Assembly: GCA_019415435.1 (NCBI GenBank)
Contig: DXZE01000023.1
Location: 1 to 31,015, forward strand
Source of the DNA: Erysipelotrichaceae bacterium
GTDB lineage: Bacteria; Bacillota_I; Bacilli_A; Erysipelotrichales; Erysipelotrichaceae
DNA length: 31,015 bases
Direction: 5' to 3'
The position numbers were made by a program, and so were the translations under genes. This document shows positions 1 through 7,027 of the stretch, one piece after another (the first letter of the stretch is position 1; every line of letters begins with the position of its first letter). The notes below the pieces were generated by a model that did not search any database, had not been told where the DNA came from, and saw nothing but the letters and a program-made list of their open reading frames with translations.

Positions 1-3
1 CAT

Positions 4-549
4 ATGAAATACCTTGTTATATCTGATATTGATGGTGACCTGTATGGTGCCGAAATCATGCAGGATGCCTTTTGATATCATCATTGCGACAGAATCCTGT
101 GTCTTGGAGATATCCTCTATCATGGTCCACGCAATGACTTACCGGAAACATACGCACCTAAGAAAGTGATTCCCATCATGAACAGTTTCAAGAATAAAAT
201 CATTGCGGTAAGAGGCAATTGTGAAGCTGAAGTAGATCAGATGGTACTGGAATTTCCATGTATGGCTGATTACAACATTATTCCTTTTACAAATCATGAA
301 GTATTCATGTCTCATGGACATATCTACAGCCCTGATCATCTGCCTGCTTTATCTGATGGAGATATATTTCTCAGTGGGCATACCCATATTCCTACAGCAG
401 ATCAGAAAGATGGTATCTATCTTCTCAATTCTGGTTCGCCTTCTCTTCCTAAAGGCGGTCATCCGAAAACATATGGTGTATTAACGGAAGAAGACTTTAC
501 TGTATATACAGAAGATCATTCTGTATACATGCATATCAGCTTTGCATAA
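4..549 (+). pseudogene. yfcE: Broken YfcE-type metallophosphodiesterase
   Basis: Read from the ATG at 4, the frame gives a YfcE/MJ0936-type phosphodiesterase of about 181 codons, interrupted by an in-frame TGA at 73-75 (codon 24). The rest of the family signature is present after the stop: LGDILYHGPRN, AVRGNCEAEVDQ, SHGHIY, SGHTHIP and LNSGSPSLPKGG. The N-terminal metal-binding motif, normally SDIHG, reads SDIDG here, so the metal-ligand His at residue 10 is Asp. A nonsense codon plus loss of a ligand argue for a decayed gene rather than one sequencing error. The downstream open frame could start at a GTG at 166 but would lack the first metal-binding motifs. Intact homologues hydrolyse phosphodiesters with Mn2+. 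UGA is a stop in neighbouring genes, so readthrough as Trp is unlikely. Confidence 0.8.
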
Positions 550-834
550 AAGGTCTGGAGAAAAACAGGAAGGAAAATGGGCTTCGGGTGAAATAGATGT
601 CAGCACATTTGATAAAGGATGGCAGTTCTGGATGGATCCTTCTACCCCAGCCTGCCGGTCTTTGGATCAGTCGATTGCCGGAGCTGATCTCGATACCCTC
701 CAGTATTATGTCATTGATGGATTTATCACTTCTCCTGACATTACAGTAAATTCCTGCAAGACACAGTCAGAGGGATTTAAAAACACCGATTAAAATCCTG
801 TCCCGATTTCCTTCAATATGACTGAATAACCACT
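550..834 (+). other. Unrecognised ORF remnant or non-coding spacer
   Basis: This 285-base stretch follows the broken yfcE. One plus-strand frame stays open to a TAA at 791-793; it can start at an ATG at 542 that overlaps the end of yfcE and would give 83 residues. The peptide is acidic and Trp-rich (for example KGWQFWMDP) and has no motif I recognise. No convincing ribosome binding site precedes the ATG. It could be the tail of a decayed gene sitting beside a pseudogene, or simply an open frame by chance. I see nothing else in the stretch. Confidence 0.25.
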
Positions 835-864
835 AAAAAATGCGGTCATCATGATCGCATTTTT
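835..864. terminator. Bidirectional intrinsic terminator
   Basis: A-tract, TGCG stem, 11-nt loop (845-855), CGCA, T-tract: AAAAATGCG pairs with CGCATTTTT. It ends the minus-strand glutaredoxin gene, whose stop codon lies inside it, and could also stop plus-strand transcription from the yfcE region. Confidence 0.6.
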
Positions 865-1177
865 AACATCCCTTATGATCCAGTGAACATGCCTTACCGG
901 TATTGACTTCAATTGGTTCCATACCTTTATCTTGCAGATACTTTTCCCAGTCTGTAAATACAGTTCCATCTTCATCCACAATACCAGGCAAGCCTATATC
1001 ATGAATCTTCTTTAATCTTTCAAAACATGGCTCTGTATCTCTTAAGATCAGAAAATCTTTCAGATTCTTAAGACTCTCCATAACATCTATGAATTCATAA
1101 TCTACTTTATAGTAATCAAAATTAGCTTTGCATGCCTGACAATCTGGGCACATCTTTGATCCATATACTTTTAACAT
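863..1177 (-). CDS. Glutaredoxin-like thiol-disulfide protein
   Basis: A 104-residue protein with a thioredoxin-fold start (MLKVYGSKMCPDC) and a CxxC redox pair at Cys10 and Cys13, plus Cys16. The later LPGIVDEDG segment corresponds to the cis-Pro region that contacts substrate in glutaredoxins. Family members reduce disulfides or mixed disulfides in the cytoplasm; the partner is unknown. The start has a GAGGTGAT ribosome binding site. It lies 47 bases downstream of the larC-ECF run on the same strand, so it may be its last gene or have its own weak promoter (CATAAT upstream). The Cys-rich tail (KACSLDHKGC) is unusual for a classic glutaredoxin and may bind metal; that is inference. Confidence 0.75.
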   Translation of the reverse strand: MLKVYGSKMCPDCQACKANFDYYKVDYEFIDVMESLKNLKDFLILRDTEPCFERLKKIHDIGLPGIVDEDGTVFTDWEKYLQDKGMEPIEVNTGKACSLDHKGC

Positions 1178-1224
1178 TGCTTATCACCTCAACAGTATTA
1201 TGACATTCTTATCAGAATTTACTA

Positions 1225-1755
1225 CTAAAATGCCTTTATCATACCTGCCTTTTTCAAAGCATAATAAACTGCCGGTATCACGATCAGCTGAATGATAATA
1301 CCCGGTAATGTAGCTATGAAGTATGCACTGGCCCATACAGCAAGTGAGTATCCTTCTGTACCTAAAACCACGCCCTGCATGAAACCTCCGGCTATTCTTC
1401 CTGCAATCATTGCAATAATCAAAGATACATAGACATTTACCATTTCATGTTTGAAATGCTTGTTTAATACTTTCATCAGCACGCCTGAAACCAGTCCATA
1501 CACCGGTAATTCCACACTCATGGAGATCAGACTGTTTATCTTCATATTCCCGCCAATAAAGTAATTCAATACCGGGCATAGTAATCCGGTTATAAAGCCT
1601 GATACAGGACCTACGGTTATGCCGGCTGTTAATACAGGAATATGCATTGGCGAGATCATTACGCCTGCTCCGGGGATTAATCTTACAAGTGGAGGCAGTG
1701 CCAGCCCTATTGCCAGAAACAAGGCAGTTAAAACAATACTGCGTGTATTTTTCAT
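1225..1755 (-). CDS. ECF transporter S component, substrate unknown
   Basis: This is a 176-residue integral membrane protein with about six hydrophobic segments. It has the pattern of energy-coupling-factor substrate-binding (S) components: an N-terminal helix with small residues, then PMHIPVLTAG and a Gly-rich GPVSGFITGLL segment, and later VELPVYGLVSG. S components bind a vitamin or metal-related substrate and share the EcfAA'T energising module, which is not in this window. Its ATG overlaps the larC TGA as ATGA, a typical translational coupling, with GAGGAG upstream inside larC. The coupling suggests its substrate has to do with the nickel-pincer cofactor, perhaps a niacin-type precursor or nickel, but the sequence alone does not show which. 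Confidence 0.8.
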   Translation of the reverse strand: MKNTRSIVLTALFLAIGLALPPLVRLIPGAGVMISPMHIPVLTAGITVGPVSGFITGLLCPVLNYFIGGNMKINSLISMSVELPVYGLVSGVLMKVLNKHFKHEMVNVYVSLIIAMIAGRIAGGFMQGVVLGTEGYSLAVWASAYFIATLPGIIIQLIVIPAVYYALKKAGMIKAF

Positions 1756-2927
1756 TTGGATTCTGTCTCCTCAAGCTTTTTTCTTACTTCCATAATGGAA
1801 ATATGTTCTTTTTCTGCTATATGTTTCAAATCTTCATATTCTGCTTTTCTTCTTGTGACACCATATCCTTCACTCTTCTTAACATGAACTGTACCATATG
1901 GTGTCTCCATTGTTTCTATAGAGCGATGAAGCGCATGTCTTTTACAATGATATTCCCGGATGCCTAAAGTGGTCAGATGTTCAAACATCAAAGAAATCAT
2001 CTTATCTGTATCATCTGTTCTGCACATACATGTAAAGACAATACCCGGACGGTTCTTTTTCATCTGTACTGGTGTTGTATAGACATCCAAAGCACCTTCT
2101 TTAAACAACACTTCTGAAGCATAACCGATATCTTCGCCACTCATATCATCGAGATTACAGACAAGTTCACTGACTTCTCCATCATCTTCACTATCACCAA
2201 GGAAGGCTCTTAAAATATTTGCCTGCGGGAAATCTTTTGTGCCAAGTCCATATCCAATATGTTCGGTTGTCATAACAGGCTGACTTTGAAACTTCGTCAC
2301 AAAATACTTTAACAGGGCAGCACCTGTAGGTGTACAGAGTTCCCCCTCTGCATTTCCTGCATATGCTGGTATTCCCTGCAGAAGACACGCTGTCGCTGGT
2401 GCTGGTACAGGCAATATGCCATGGGCACAATGTACTGTTCCATAACCTGTCGCTATTGATGAAGCATAGATTCTCTCTGCCCCAATTTCATCAAATAACA
2501 TACAGCAGCCTACAACATCTGCGATCGCATCCAGGGATCCTACTTCATGAAAGTGGATATTATCAATACTCTCATTGTGTACGCTGCTTTCTGCATCCGC
2601 TATTAATTTATAAACATTCTCTGCATTTGTTTTAACAGTATCAGATATAGAAAGAGAACGAATGATTTGATACACATCCGTTACATGCATGCCATGATGG
2701 TGGTGATGATAAGAATGATCCAGTTCTTCTTCACCATCTACAAGTACTTCCATATGGGTACCATGAATGCCGCATTTTTCAGAAGGTACTGCCTGGATGG
2801 TAATACCAGGTAAAGACAGATCATTCATCTTTTCTATAAATACCTGCTGATCAACTAATTCAGACAAAGCTCCCATTAACATATCACCGCTGGCTCCCAT
2901 GCGGCATTCCAGATAAAGTGTTTTCAT
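1752..2927 (-). CDS. larC: Nickel-pincer cofactor protein LarC
   Basis: This is a 391-residue single frame. LarC is a CTP-dependent cyclometallase that inserts nickel into the pyridinium bis-thiocarboxylate made by LarB and LarE, giving the cofactor of lactate racemase and related LarA enzymes. Family features include the start LYLECRMGASGDM, FHEVGSLDAIADVVG, the PVPAPATACLLQG segment, GELCTPTGAALL and NLDDMSGEDIGY. A His-rich stretch at residues 71-81 (HSYHHHHHGMH) fits a metal-binding linker. The gene is one intact frame, whereas Lactiplantibacillus plantarum splits it into larC1/larC2 joined by frameshifting. It starts 3 bases after the aldo/keto reductase gene. No larA, larB or larE is in the window. 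Confidence 0.93.
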   Translation of the reverse strand: MKTLYLECRMGASGDMLMGALSELVDQQVFIEKMNDLSLPGITIQAVPSEKCGIHGTHMEVLVDGEEELDHSYHHHHHGMHVTDVYQIIRSLSISDTVKTNAENVYKLIADAESSVHNESIDNIHFHEVGSLDAIADVVGCCMLFDEIGAERIYASSIATGYGTVHCAHGILPVPAPATACLLQGIPAYAGNAEGELCTPTGAALLKYFVTKFQSQPVMTTEHIGYGLGTKDFPQANILRAFLGDSEDDGEVSELVCNLDDMSGEDIGYASEVLFKEGALDVYTTPVQMKKNRPGIVFTCMCRTDDTDKMISLMFEHLTTLGIREYHCKRHALHRSIETMETPYGTVHVKKSEGYGVTRRKAEYEDLKHIAEKEHISIMEVRKKLEETESK

Positions 2928-2930
2928 AAC

Positions 2931-4070
2931 TTATTCCTGTTCTAAAGTGTCCGCTATCTTTATAAGCCAGTCACGAATATGAATATGCTGAGGACACTGC
3001 ATTTCACACTGACCGCATTTGATACAGTCAGAAGCTTTACCGTGACCATTGCCTGTATCCTGTCTGTATTCTCTTACTGCTCTTTCTTTTAAACCATAGA
3101 TTAAATTCCAGTTCATATCTTCAAACAAATCAGGAATATTGATTTTCTTCGGGCATCCCGGAGTACAGTAATGACAAGCTGTACAAGGTATCTGATCGAT
3201 CTTTGCAAGTACCAGCTGTACCTGTTCAATGACTTTCTGTTCTTCTTCATTCAATGGTTTGAAATCAGACATGAAGGAAGTATTATCTTCTACCTGCTGT
3301 AAATCAGACATGCCGGATAAAACAACCATGATACCAGGCAAGGATGACACAAAGCGGATCGCCCATGAAGCATAAGACGCATCAGGATTTGCCTTCTTCA
3401 ATATATCTGCGGCAGGCTTTGGAGGATTGGCAAGTGTACCTCCCTTTACCGGTTCCATGACTACAATCGGCTTATGATGTTTTCTCGCTGTTTCATAACA
3501 TCTTCTGGATTGTACAGCCGGATTATTCCAGTCCGCATAATTGATCTGAAGCTGTACAAAATCTACATCCGGATGCTTTGTGAGCAACTCATCCAGGAAT
3601 TCGGGAGAATCATGGAAAGAAAAACCATAGTAATGAATCTTTCCTTCTGCTTTAGCCTGCTTTACATAATCCCATAAATGCCAGTCATCAAATTTCTGAA
3701 TGTTCCTGCGGTTTAAAGCATGCAGGAGATAGAAATCAATATAGTCTACTCCTTCTCTATGCAAAGATTCATCCAGCTCTGCTTTGGCAGAAGCTTCATC
3801 ATGAACCCCTTCTGCCAATACATTCAGCTTGGAAGTAATGTAATAGCTGTCTCTTGGCTTACGGGAAGTCAGTATCTTACAGGCAGCTTCTTCTGAACCC
3901 GGATATACGTAAGCAGAATCAAAATACTTCATTCCACTTTCCAGAAAGAGATCTGTCATCTTTGTGGAAAGATCAATGTCAATGATATCCTTCTCTTTGC
4001 CTTTTCTTGGTAATCTCATTAAGCCAAAACCTAACTTGGGCATGTTTTTTACAAATTCTTCATCCAGCAT
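2931..4070 (-). CDS. Aldo/keto reductase with C-terminal 4Fe-4S domain
   Basis: This 379-residue protein has two parts. Residues 1 to about 270 form an aldo/keto reductase barrel with the catalytic set near Asp51, Tyr56, Lys81 and His117 and the motif GLMRLPR. A C-terminal ferredoxin-like tail carries Cys296, 299, 302, 306 and Cys349, 352, 355, 359, each in CxxCxxCxxxCP spacing. Such proteins are NAD(P)-linked oxidoreductases that may pass electrons to iron-sulfur partners; the physiological substrate is generally unknown. The start has AAAGAGG upstream. It overlaps the radical SAM gene by 11 bases and precedes larC, so it sits in an operon with both. Confidence 0.9.
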   Translation of the reverse strand: MLDEEFVKNMPKLGFGLMRLPRKGKEKDIIDIDLSTKMTDLFLESGMKYFDSAYVYPGSEEAACKILTSRKPRDSYYITSKLNVLAEGVHDEASAKAELDESLHREGVDYIDFYLLHALNRRNIQKFDDWHLWDYVKQAKAEGKIHYYGFSFHDSPEFLDELLTKHPDVDFVQLQINYADWNNPAVQSRRCYETARKHHKPIVVMEPVKGGTLANPPKPAADILKKANPDASYASWAIRFVSSLPGIMVVLSGMSDLQQVEDNTSFMSDFKPLNEEEQKVIEQVQLVLAKIDQIPCTACHYCTPGCPKKINIPDLFEDMNWNLIYGLKERAVREYRQDTGNGHGKASDCIKCGQCEMQCPQHIHIRDWLIKIADTLEQE

Positions 4071-5028
4071 AATGTTTTTCCTCTTTCCTTAAACTTCCCT
4101 GTATAATATTTTTTTCTTTTAAGGCATGTGCAATGCCATTTAATACACTTCTTTTATCAAGACTCCATAATGGTTCTATTAATAATTCTTTATTACCATC
4201 ACCTGTTAATCTGTTGATCACGATATCCGGATCCAGATGTCCTATACATTCTGTAATTAGATCAACGTATTCCTGCTTACTTAATACATGAAATGATTCA
4301 GGATGTATCTGATACATAAGACCAAGATCTGTATGTTTCAGATAATGCAGAAGCTGCAGCTTCACACCATCAGTATGTACTGCATTTAAATGCTCTATGG
4401 TCTCTAATAACATGCTTTCATCTTCACCAGGCAATCCGATAATCACATGCGTGATAACAGGTATATGTAAGGCATGAAGATGTGACACAGCTTCGTCATA
4501 GATTGATAAAGGATACCCTCTGCGTAACCATAAGGCAGTGTTATCATGAATAGTCTGTAATCCAAGCTCACACCATATAAACTTATCCGGAAACTGTTTC
4601 TTTAATTCTTCCAACAGTGACAGCACATCACTTCCAAGACAATCTGGTCTGGTGGCGATATCAATACCCGTAAACAAGGGATCTTCCAAAGCAGATGAAT
4701 ACAGGTATCTGAGTTTATCAACAGATGCATATGTATTTGTGAAGGATTGAAAGTAGGCAATCGCATTACCATCATGGATATCCTGATGATTATAGAGAAG
4801 ATCTTCTCTGCTTAACTTCTGACCATGATAGGCAATCGCAAAGTCACCGGATCCCCCTTCATCACAGAATATGCATCCTCTTGTGTCTATGGTTCCATCC
4901 CGGTTAGGACAGGTCATGCCTGCATTTAAGGCAACTCTGTATAGCTTATGACCATAGATTTCTTTACAATAATCAGAAAATGACCGGTAATATTTTTTCT
5001 GCATGGGACAATCATAACATTCCAGCAT
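4060..5028 (-). CDS. Radical SAM protein, YhcC/TIGR01212 type
   Basis: This is a 322-residue radical SAM protein. The cluster motif is the variant C-x11-C-x2-C at Cys40, Cys52 and Cys55 in the context MTCPNRDGTIDTRGCIFC, which is characteristic of the YhcC subfamily. Later motifs include GIDIATRPDCLG, WCELGLQTIHD and VITHVIIGLPGE. These match the SAM- and substrate-facing strands of the Elp3-like radical SAM fold. The function of the subfamily is not established. The first ATG at 5028 has no clear ribosome binding site; an ATG eight codons later (5004) is an alternative. The start is 12 bases from the divergent metal-regulator start, so its promoter must lie inside that gene. Confidence 0.88.
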   Translation of the reverse strand: MLECYDCPMQKKYYRSFSDYCKEIYGHKLYRVALNAGMTCPNRDGTIDTRGCIFCDEGGSGDFAIAYHGQKLSREDLLYNHQDIHDGNAIAYFQSFTNTYASVDKLRYLYSSALEDPLFTGIDIATRPDCLGSDVLSLLEELKKQFPDKFIWCELGLQTIHDNTALWLRRGYPLSIYDEAVSHLHALHIPVITHVIIGLPGEDESMLLETIEHLNAVHTDGVKLQLLHYLKHTDLGLMYQIHPESFHVLSKQEYVDLITECIGHLDPDIVINRLTGDGNKELLIEPLWSLDKRSVLNGIAHALKEKNIIQGSLRKEEKHYAG

Positions 5029-5040
5029 TCATGAGGTATA

Positions 5041-5343
5041 ATGAAATGCATGAATACAACACATTCACACGCACATACACATGATCCTGAAGAAATGAAA
5101 AAGATAGTCAATCGTCTGAAACGTTCTACAGGTCACTTAAAGAAAGTAACAGCCATGGTTGAAAACAATGATGACTGTTCGGATGTTCTGATTCAGTTAG
5201 CTGCTGTAAAGGGTGAATTAAACAATATTGGCAAGGCAATCCTGAAGGAACATATTGAACATTGTATTGTTGATGCCGCAAAAGAAGATGACATGGAAGC
5301 GATTGATCGTATGAATGAAGCAATCGACAGGTTTATGAAATGA
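5041..5343 (+). CDS. CsoR/RcnR-family metal-sensing repressor
   Basis: A 100-residue all-helical regulator of the DUF156 (CsoR/RcnR/FrmR) family. The core motifs IVNRLKRSTGHL and IQLAAVKGELNN are present. The metal ligands fit the Cu(I)-type Cys-His-Cys pattern at Cys46, His71 and Cys75. An N-terminal His-rich tail (THSHAHTHD, residues 7-15) could add ligands, as His3 does in Ni/Co-sensing RcnR, so the metal is uncertain. These proteins repress efflux or resistance genes until metal binds. The ribosome binding site is GAGG at 5033-5036; ATGs at 5041 and 5050 are both in frame. It overlaps the next gene by ATGA and diverges from the radical SAM gene. Confidence 0.9.
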   Translation: MKCMNTTHSHAHTHDPEEMKKIVNRLKRSTGHLKKVTAMVENNDDCSDVLIQLAAVKGELNNIGKAILKEHIEHCIVDAAKEDDMEAIDRMNEAIDRFMK

Positions 5344-5549
5344 AAGAAAGCAAGAAAATCAATCCGGAATATGCTGTGTTTGCCTTACCGGTATGCATGG
5401 CAGCAGGCATGATAGCAGGAATATTGATTACCATGCATTCCGATGCCATGCCGGCAGGAATCATGTGGGGATTAATCATCGGTGCTGCTGCAGGTGCTGG
5501 CTTAAGACCAGTAATTCAGAAACAATTAGAGAAGAAGAATGCAAACTAA
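5340..5549 (+). CDS. Small two-helix membrane protein
   Basis: I do not recognise this 69-residue protein. Its start overlaps the regulator's stop (ATGA at 5340-5343), so it is translationally coupled to the metal sensor. Two hydrophobic segments at about residues 11-32 and 40-57 (the second, IIGAAAGAGL, rich in Gly and Ala) form a hairpin with a short loop containing His and Met residues (TMHSDAMPAGIM). The C-terminus is basic (QKQLEKK). The Met/His loop and the coupling make a role in metal handling plausible, but this is inference. It is followed at once by a terminator, so the pair forms a two-gene unit. Confidence 0.7.
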   Translation: MKESKKINPEYAVFALPVCMAAGMIAGILITMHSDAMPAGIMWGLIIGAAAGAGLRPVIQKQLEKKNAN

Positions 5550-5580
5550 AAGAGTGAGACAACAATCTCACTCTTCTTTT
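5550..5580. terminator. Bidirectional intrinsic terminator
   Basis: Ten-base stem AAGAGTGAGA (5550-5559), loop CAACAA, TCTCACTCTT (5566-5575), then a T-rich run. It starts at the stop codon of the small membrane protein and overlaps the stop of the converging membrane-protein gene, so it serves both. Confidence 0.85.
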
Positions 5581-6740
5581 TCTTCATCATCTGAAGGTAG
5601 TTTTAATGTTATCTTTTTCTGTTTTAATCTCTTTTGCGACCAGTCTTTGAATAATGTATAGATAACCGCAAATGCCGGTACACCTATAAACATTCCAACT
5701 ACCCCAAACAAAGAACCGCCGACAATAATTGCAAACATGACCCATACTGTTGGCAGGCCTACCGCATCTCCAAGAATATAAGGACCTATGATGTTACCAT
5801 CGCACTGCTGCAGAATAATGATAAATATCAGAAATTCCAGAGCCTTGATCCAGTCTATCATCACCAGAATGATCAGACATGGTATGGCACCAATGAATGG
5901 TCCGAATACCGGAATCATATTTGTTATTCCTACTACTACCGCAATCAAGACGGTATATGGCATCTTCATGAACTTACAGCAGATATAGCAAAGTATACCG
6001 ATAATCAAAGAATCTACAGCTTTTCCAAAGATAAACTTATAGAACATATCAGCTGTTAGTTTCATAACATAGACAGCTTTATCCGCAAATCTGACCGGGA
6101 ACACGGAATAACATATTTTTTTTACCTGAAGCTTGAACTTTTCACTGTCTGCCATGAGATACATGGCAATGATCATACCAATCAGGAAATTAATGATTCC
6201 CTGAATCAGACCGCTGACATAATCCATGATGGCACTTAATCCACCTGAAGCACCTGTTAACCATTTGGTAACACTGTTTCTGCCTGTATCCAGAAGATCT
6301 GCAATACGCTCTGCTAATTCCGGATTGGATTTGATCAATTTGGCAATAGCATCTGAAGCAGTATCGAAGTATCCTGAGAGATTTGTAATAAATACTTCAA
6401 TAGAAGAGATAAGCTGCGGCATCAGTATAGCAAAGAAGCCTACAAGAATTAATATCATGACAATCATCGCAAAGGCTACTGCTAATCTGCGCTTTGTCTT
6501 TTTGGACCACTTTACATTCTTTAACCATTTCTGTTCTACGATGTTGCGTAATGGTACAAGTATAAAGGCAAAGAAAATACCATATATGAAAGGGGCCAGG
6601 GCATGGAACGTAGAAGCGACGGCATTGCCTATAATGTTCAGATGTCCTAACATCAGATAAAATGCCACAATGATAATACCGGCTAATGAGAATGCTTTAA
6701 CCAGTTCTTTTGTGTCAGGTTTCAGGTGAAAAAAGCTCAT
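5568..6740 (-). CDS. AI-2E/PerM family membrane protein
   Basis: A 390-residue polytopic protein with the layout of the AI-2E exporter/PerM (UPF0118) family. It has a paired N-terminal helix region (about residues 16-64), a long soluble segment (about 110-165), then five or six C-terminal helices. The hallmark TNMIPVFGPFIGAIP and the later GLPTVWVMFAIIVGGSLFGVVGMFIGVPAFAV are present, followed by an acidic tail (SDDEEKEE). Some members export autoinducer-2 and others act as Na+/H+ antiporters, so the substrate cannot be assigned. The ribosome binding site is TTGGAG, and an extended -10 box (TGCTATAAT) lies just upstream. It is a single-gene unit. Confidence 0.9.
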   Translation of the reverse strand: MSFFHLKPDTKELVKAFSLAGIIIVAFYLMLGHLNIIGNAVASTFHALAPFIYGIFFAFILVPLRNIVEQKWLKNVKWSKKTKRRLAVAFAMIVMILILVGFFAILMPQLISSIEVFITNLSGYFDTASDAIAKLIKSNPELAERIADLLDTGRNSVTKWLTGASGGLSAIMDYVSGLIQGIINFLIGMIIAMYLMADSEKFKLQVKKICYSVFPVRFADKAVYVMKLTADMFYKFIFGKAVDSLIIGILCYICCKFMKMPYTVLIAVVVGITNMIPVFGPFIGAIPCLIILVMIDWIKALEFLIFIIILQQCDGNIIGPYILGDAVGLPTVWVMFAIIVGGSLFGVVGMFIGVPAFAVIYTLFKDWSQKRLKQKKITLKLPSDDEEKEE

Positions 6741-6747
6741 ACTATAT

Positions 6748-6769
6748 CTCCAACGTGTTCATTATAGCA
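6748..6769 (-). promoter_or_regulatory. Extended -10 promoter and RBS of the AI-2E/PerM gene
   Basis: On the minus strand TGCTATAAT reads off 6761-6769, an extended -10 element with no good -35 hexamer. The Shine-Dalgarno TTGGAG is at 6748-6753, 7 bases before the ATG. Confidence 0.6.
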
Positions 6770-6822
6770 TGTATAAAACAGGTTACGTTTACATAAACTG
6801 TAATCTGTATAGGTTATGTTCG

Positions 6823-6851
6823 TTGACCAGTTTGTTCTGAAATGCTTTAAT
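6823..6851 (+). promoter_or_regulatory. metK promoter
   Basis: TTGACC at 6823-6828, a 17-base spacer, then TTTAAT at 6846-6851, each one mismatch from the vegetative consensus. The expected start of transcription is near 6858, which places the structured leader at the very 5' end of the mRNA. Confidence 0.65.
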
Positions 6852-6857
6852 AATGGA

Positions 6858-7027
6858 AGTCTTTAATCAAGAATGAAGTCAGAGGGCCAGCTCGTTTACC
6901 TTCATACCAACCTGTTGATGGAGAAATAATCAATAAGGTGGTAAAGCTGGCAGCGATTAAGAAAGAGTGAAAGATGCTCTTTCTGTAGTTCGTTAAAAAG
7001 ACAGACGAAAGGAAAGGGTTTTTATTT
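6858..7027 (+). promoter_or_regulatory. Structured metK 5' leader, candidate riboswitch
   Basis: A nested fold is visible. TTAATC (6863-6868) pairs with GATTAA (6955-6960). GCCAGC (6886-6891) and TTTACC (6895-6900) pair with the contiguous GGTAAAGCTGGC (6940-6951). ACC (6910-6912) pairs with GGT (6937-6939), and TTGAT (6915-6919) with ATCAA (6929-6933). Alternatively ATGAAG (6873-6878) pairs with CTTCAT (6900-6905), making the GCCAGC/GCTGGC pair a loop pseudoknot. Downstream, AGAAAGAG/CTCTTTCT (6960-6984) competes with a hairpin that would cover the Shine-Dalgarno AAAGGAAAGGG (7008-7018). Fragments such as ATCAAGA, GAGGG, CAACC and AAGGTGGTAA resemble the SAM-I core, but the P4 arm is missing and the match is partial. 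Control of a SAM-synthesis gene makes SAM or methionine the natural candidate ligand. Confidence 0.5.

Noticed and set aside
73..75. UGA read as tryptophan to rescue yfcE
   Set aside because: Neighbouring genes end with TGA (for example larC) and use TGG for Trp, and the aligned position is not a conserved Trp in the family. A nonsense mutation is simpler.
5568..6740. Assigning the AI-2E family protein to quorum sensing
   Set aside because: The family also includes ion antiporters and proteins of unknown role, and there is no luxS or related gene nearby.
6935..6955. T-box-like sequence AAGGTGGTA..GC in the metK leader
   Set aside because: It resembles the T-box motif AGGGTGGNACCGCG only in part, no specifier stem is recognisable upstream, and no terminator follows.
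6860..6990. Calling the metK leader a standard SAM-I (S-box) riboswitch
   Set aside because: Several core fragments match in order, but the GGCAACC and GGTGCTAATTCC elements are incomplete and the P4 arm is absent. I leave the class open.
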